DNA from: Spirochaetales bacterium
Lineage (GTDB): Bacteria; Spirochaetota; Spirochaetia; DSM-27196; PWMO01
Assembly: GCA_007123465.1 (NCBI GenBank)
Contig: SKLB01000152.1
Coordinates: 1-6,477, forward strand
DNA: 6,477 nucleotides
Reading direction: 5' to 3'
Position 1 is the first letter of the stretch; each line of letters opens with the position of its first letter. The position numbers and the translations under genes were made by a program. The notes under the pieces were generated by a model that made no database searches, was not told the DNA's origin, and was given only the letters and a program-made list of their open reading frames with translations. Of the stretch, positions 5,241 to 6,477 are shown piece by piece.

Positions 5241-6477
5241 GTGAAGATTCCCGAACGGATCATCGACGAAATTGCGCGCAGAACCGACATAGTTGAACTG
5301 ATCAACCGCTACACCAGCCTGCGCCGGCAGGGCAATGAGTACATCGGCAAGAGCCCGTTCACCAACGAAAAAACCCCGTCGTTCTTCGTCAATCCGGAGA
5401 AGGGTGTCTACCACTGTTTCTCCAGCAACAAGGGCGGCAGCGTTTTCAGTTTTGTGATGGAGATGGAGAAACTCGACTTCCGGGAGGCTGTGGAATTTCT
5501 TGCTGAGAAAGCCGGAGTTGAGATCGACGCGCCGTCCGACGACCCGAAGGCGCGCGAACGTGATAGCCTGCGTGAACTCTACAATCGCGTCAGTGGCAGC
5601 TTTCGCCACCTCTATCTCAACTCGGACCACGCTGCGGCGGCGCGTGCTTACATGCAAAGCCGCAGCATCACTGAGCAGACACTGGAGGCTTTTGCGGTGG
5701 GATACGCGCCGCCGGATCCGCGCTGGCTCTATTTGTTCCTGCAGCGCAAGCAATACTCAGCGCAGTTCCTCGGCCGAACCGGCCTTTTCTCGCGGCGCGA
5801 CGCGCGGCGCGCCCTGTTTGTCGATCGAATCATGTTTCCAATCCACTCCGCGCGCGGTGACGTTATCGCCTTCGGCGGGCGACGGATGGCCGAGTTCGGC
5901 CCCAAATATCTCAATTCGGCCGATACAGAGCTGTTTCACAAGGGTCGCTCGCTCTATGGCCTGTCCCACGCCTTGAAAGAGATGCGGCAGAGCCGCAGCG
6001 TCTATCTGGCAGAAGGCTACATGGACGTGCTGGCGCTGTTTGAAGCCGGCGTAACCAACGTGGTTGCACCGCTGGGTACCGCCTTCACAGAACAGCAGGC
6101 TACGCTGCTGCGGCGCTATGTCGACAGCGTGATCCTGGTATTTGACGCCGACAGCGCCGGGGTACGCGCCACGCAGAAAGCCGCAGCAACGGTGGAAGCG
6201 GCGGGTCTCGACTGCGCTGCCTGCGTACTGCCGGCGGGAAGCGATCCGGCAGACATCCTGCAGCAGCGCGGCAGCGAGCAGTTGCAAAAGACTGCAAATT
6301 GTACTATAACAGTCTTTGACTATTTGCTGCAGCAGTCTCTCTCCGGCGTCGATGTACTCTCATCGGCGGGGCGTGAATTTGTTTTGAAGCAGCTTTTCCC
6401 TTATATTAGGGTAGTAGAATCGGCCGTAAAGCGCGACGGTATGCTGCAACAGCTGGCAGATCGTCTCGGTGTCGATC
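5241..6477 (+). CDS. dnaG: DNA primase DnaG (N-terminal 412 codons, runs off the window)
   Basis: Primase makes RNA primers for Okazaki fragments, working with the replicative helicase. The frame is open from GTG 5241 to the window edge. Residues 1-~100 are the zinc-ribbon-type domain: EKTPSFFV (43-50), YHCF (57-60) and KGG (64-66) are kept, but the four CHC2 ligand positions read S38, T41, C59, S62, so only one ligand remains. Residues ~120-340 are the catalytic core: FGGRRM, PKYLNSADTELFHKG and LYGL (RNA polymerase-basic subdomain), then TOPRIM motifs EGYMDV (E258, D262), PLGTAFT, VFDADSAG (D302, D304) and SDPAD (D335, D338). These metal-binding acidic residues are all intact, so the catalytic site looks functional. 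The C-terminal helicase-binding domain has only begun. It follows mltG closely, and rpoD would be the usual next gene, not visible here. Confidence 0.96.
   Translation, partial: MKIPERIIDEIARRTDIVELINRYTSLRRQGNEYIGKSPFTNEKTPSFFVNPEKGVYHCFSSNKGGSVFSFVMEMEKLDFREAVEFLAEKAGVEIDAPSDDPKARERDSLRELYNRVSGSFRHLYLNSDHAAAARAYMQSRSITEQTLEAFAVGYAPPDPRWLYLFLQRKQYSAQFLGRTGLFSRRDARRALFVDRIMFPIHSARGDVIAFGGRRMAEFGPKYLNSADTELFHKGRSLYGLSHALKEMRQSRSVYLAEGYMDVLALFEAGVTNVVAPLGTAFTEQQATLLRRYVDSVILVFDADSAGVRATQKAAATVEAAGLDCAACVLPAGSDPADILQQRGSEQLQKTANCTITVFDYLLQQSLSGVDVLSSAGREFVLKQLFPYIRVVESAVKRDGMLQQLADRLGVD
6282..6310 (+). promoter_or_regulatory. Possible internal promoter inside dnaG
   Basis: TTGCAA (6282-6287) and TATAAC (6305-6310) are separated by 17 bases, matching 4/6 and 5/6 of the sigma-70 consensus. 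They sit in a patch of about 35% GC (6281-6320) inside a gene that is otherwise about 60% GC. It would drive downstream genes, as the promoters inside E. coli dnaG do for rpoD. Chance matches in AT-rich DNA are common, so the call is weak. Confidence 0.3.
6379..6407 (+). promoter_or_regulatory. Second possible internal promoter inside dnaG
   Basis: TTGTTT (6379-6384) and TATATT (6402-6407) are also 17 bases apart, matching 3/6 and 5/6 of consensus, in a second patch of about 35% GC (6381-6420). The -10-like hexamer lies within CCCTTATATTAGGG, a short imperfect inverted repeat with CCCT/AGGG arms that could be an operator, though four-base arms are weak evidence. Confidence 0.22.

Noticed and set aside
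5031..5753. A 240-codon minus-strand open frame across the mltG/dnaG junction
   Set aside because: It covers conserved motifs of both genes on the + strand and shows no family features of its own.
5500..5976. A 158-codon + strand frame inside dnaG
   Set aside because: The overlapping primase frame carries conserved motifs over the whole span; this frame gives an Arg/Ser/Thr-rich peptide typical of an off-frame reading.
6316..6344. TTGACT at 6316 as another -35 element
   Set aside because: There is no AT-rich -10-like hexamer 16-18 bases downstream; that stretch is CT-rich.
6399..6412. CCCTTATATTAGGG as a strong operator or hairpin
   Set aside because: The arms pair for only four bases, and the sequence is also constrained as dnaG codons. 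It is kept only as a note with the possible promoter.

Overview
The window reads as chromosomal DNA from a GC-rich (roughly 60%) Gram-negative-type bacterium, most likely a free-living or host-associated spirochaete of the Spirochaeta/Treponema kind. This is an inference from protein style: a FadL/PorV-like outer-membrane barrel with FlgD-type Ig repeats, an OmpA-type C-terminus with a non-standard GHAV loop, an MltG with an SCATV motif, and the envelope-to-primase gene order. No rRNA or other marker confirms it. All genes lie on the + strand with gaps of 19 bases or less, or overlaps, so the window looks like one transcription unit.

Layout: (1) bases 3-104, the last 33 codons of an unidentified upstream gene, overlapping the next start. 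(2) 76-4143, a 1355-residue secreted envelope protein made of a signal peptide, a ~310-residue predicted beta-barrel, eight tandem Ig-like (FlgD-Ig/FlgD_ig-like) domains of ~104 residues, and a C-terminal OmpA/Pal-like peptidoglycan-binding domain. (3) 4151-5221, mltG, a membrane-anchored endolytic murein transglycosylase. (4) 5241 to the window end, the first 412 codons of dnaG (primase) from a GTG start with a good Shine-Dalgarno. There is no gene-free stretch above 20 bases between the genes, no RNA gene, mobile element, CRISPR array or clear terminator.

How the genes fit together: the large protein probably anchors in the outer membrane and reaches across the periplasm to the cell wall. 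MltG cuts nascent glycan strands at the inner membrane, so these two share the envelope. dnaG begins the macromolecular synthesis block that is often followed by rpoD (off the window here).

Most notable points: the DnaG zinc ribbon keeps its fold signature but has lost three of four zinc ligands; the Ig array is a regular alternation of two subtypes (A-B-A-B-A-B) with a ~210-residue super-period; the OmpA domain lacks the aspartate that normally contacts diaminopimelate; and two AT-rich patches late in dnaG carry promoter-like sequences.
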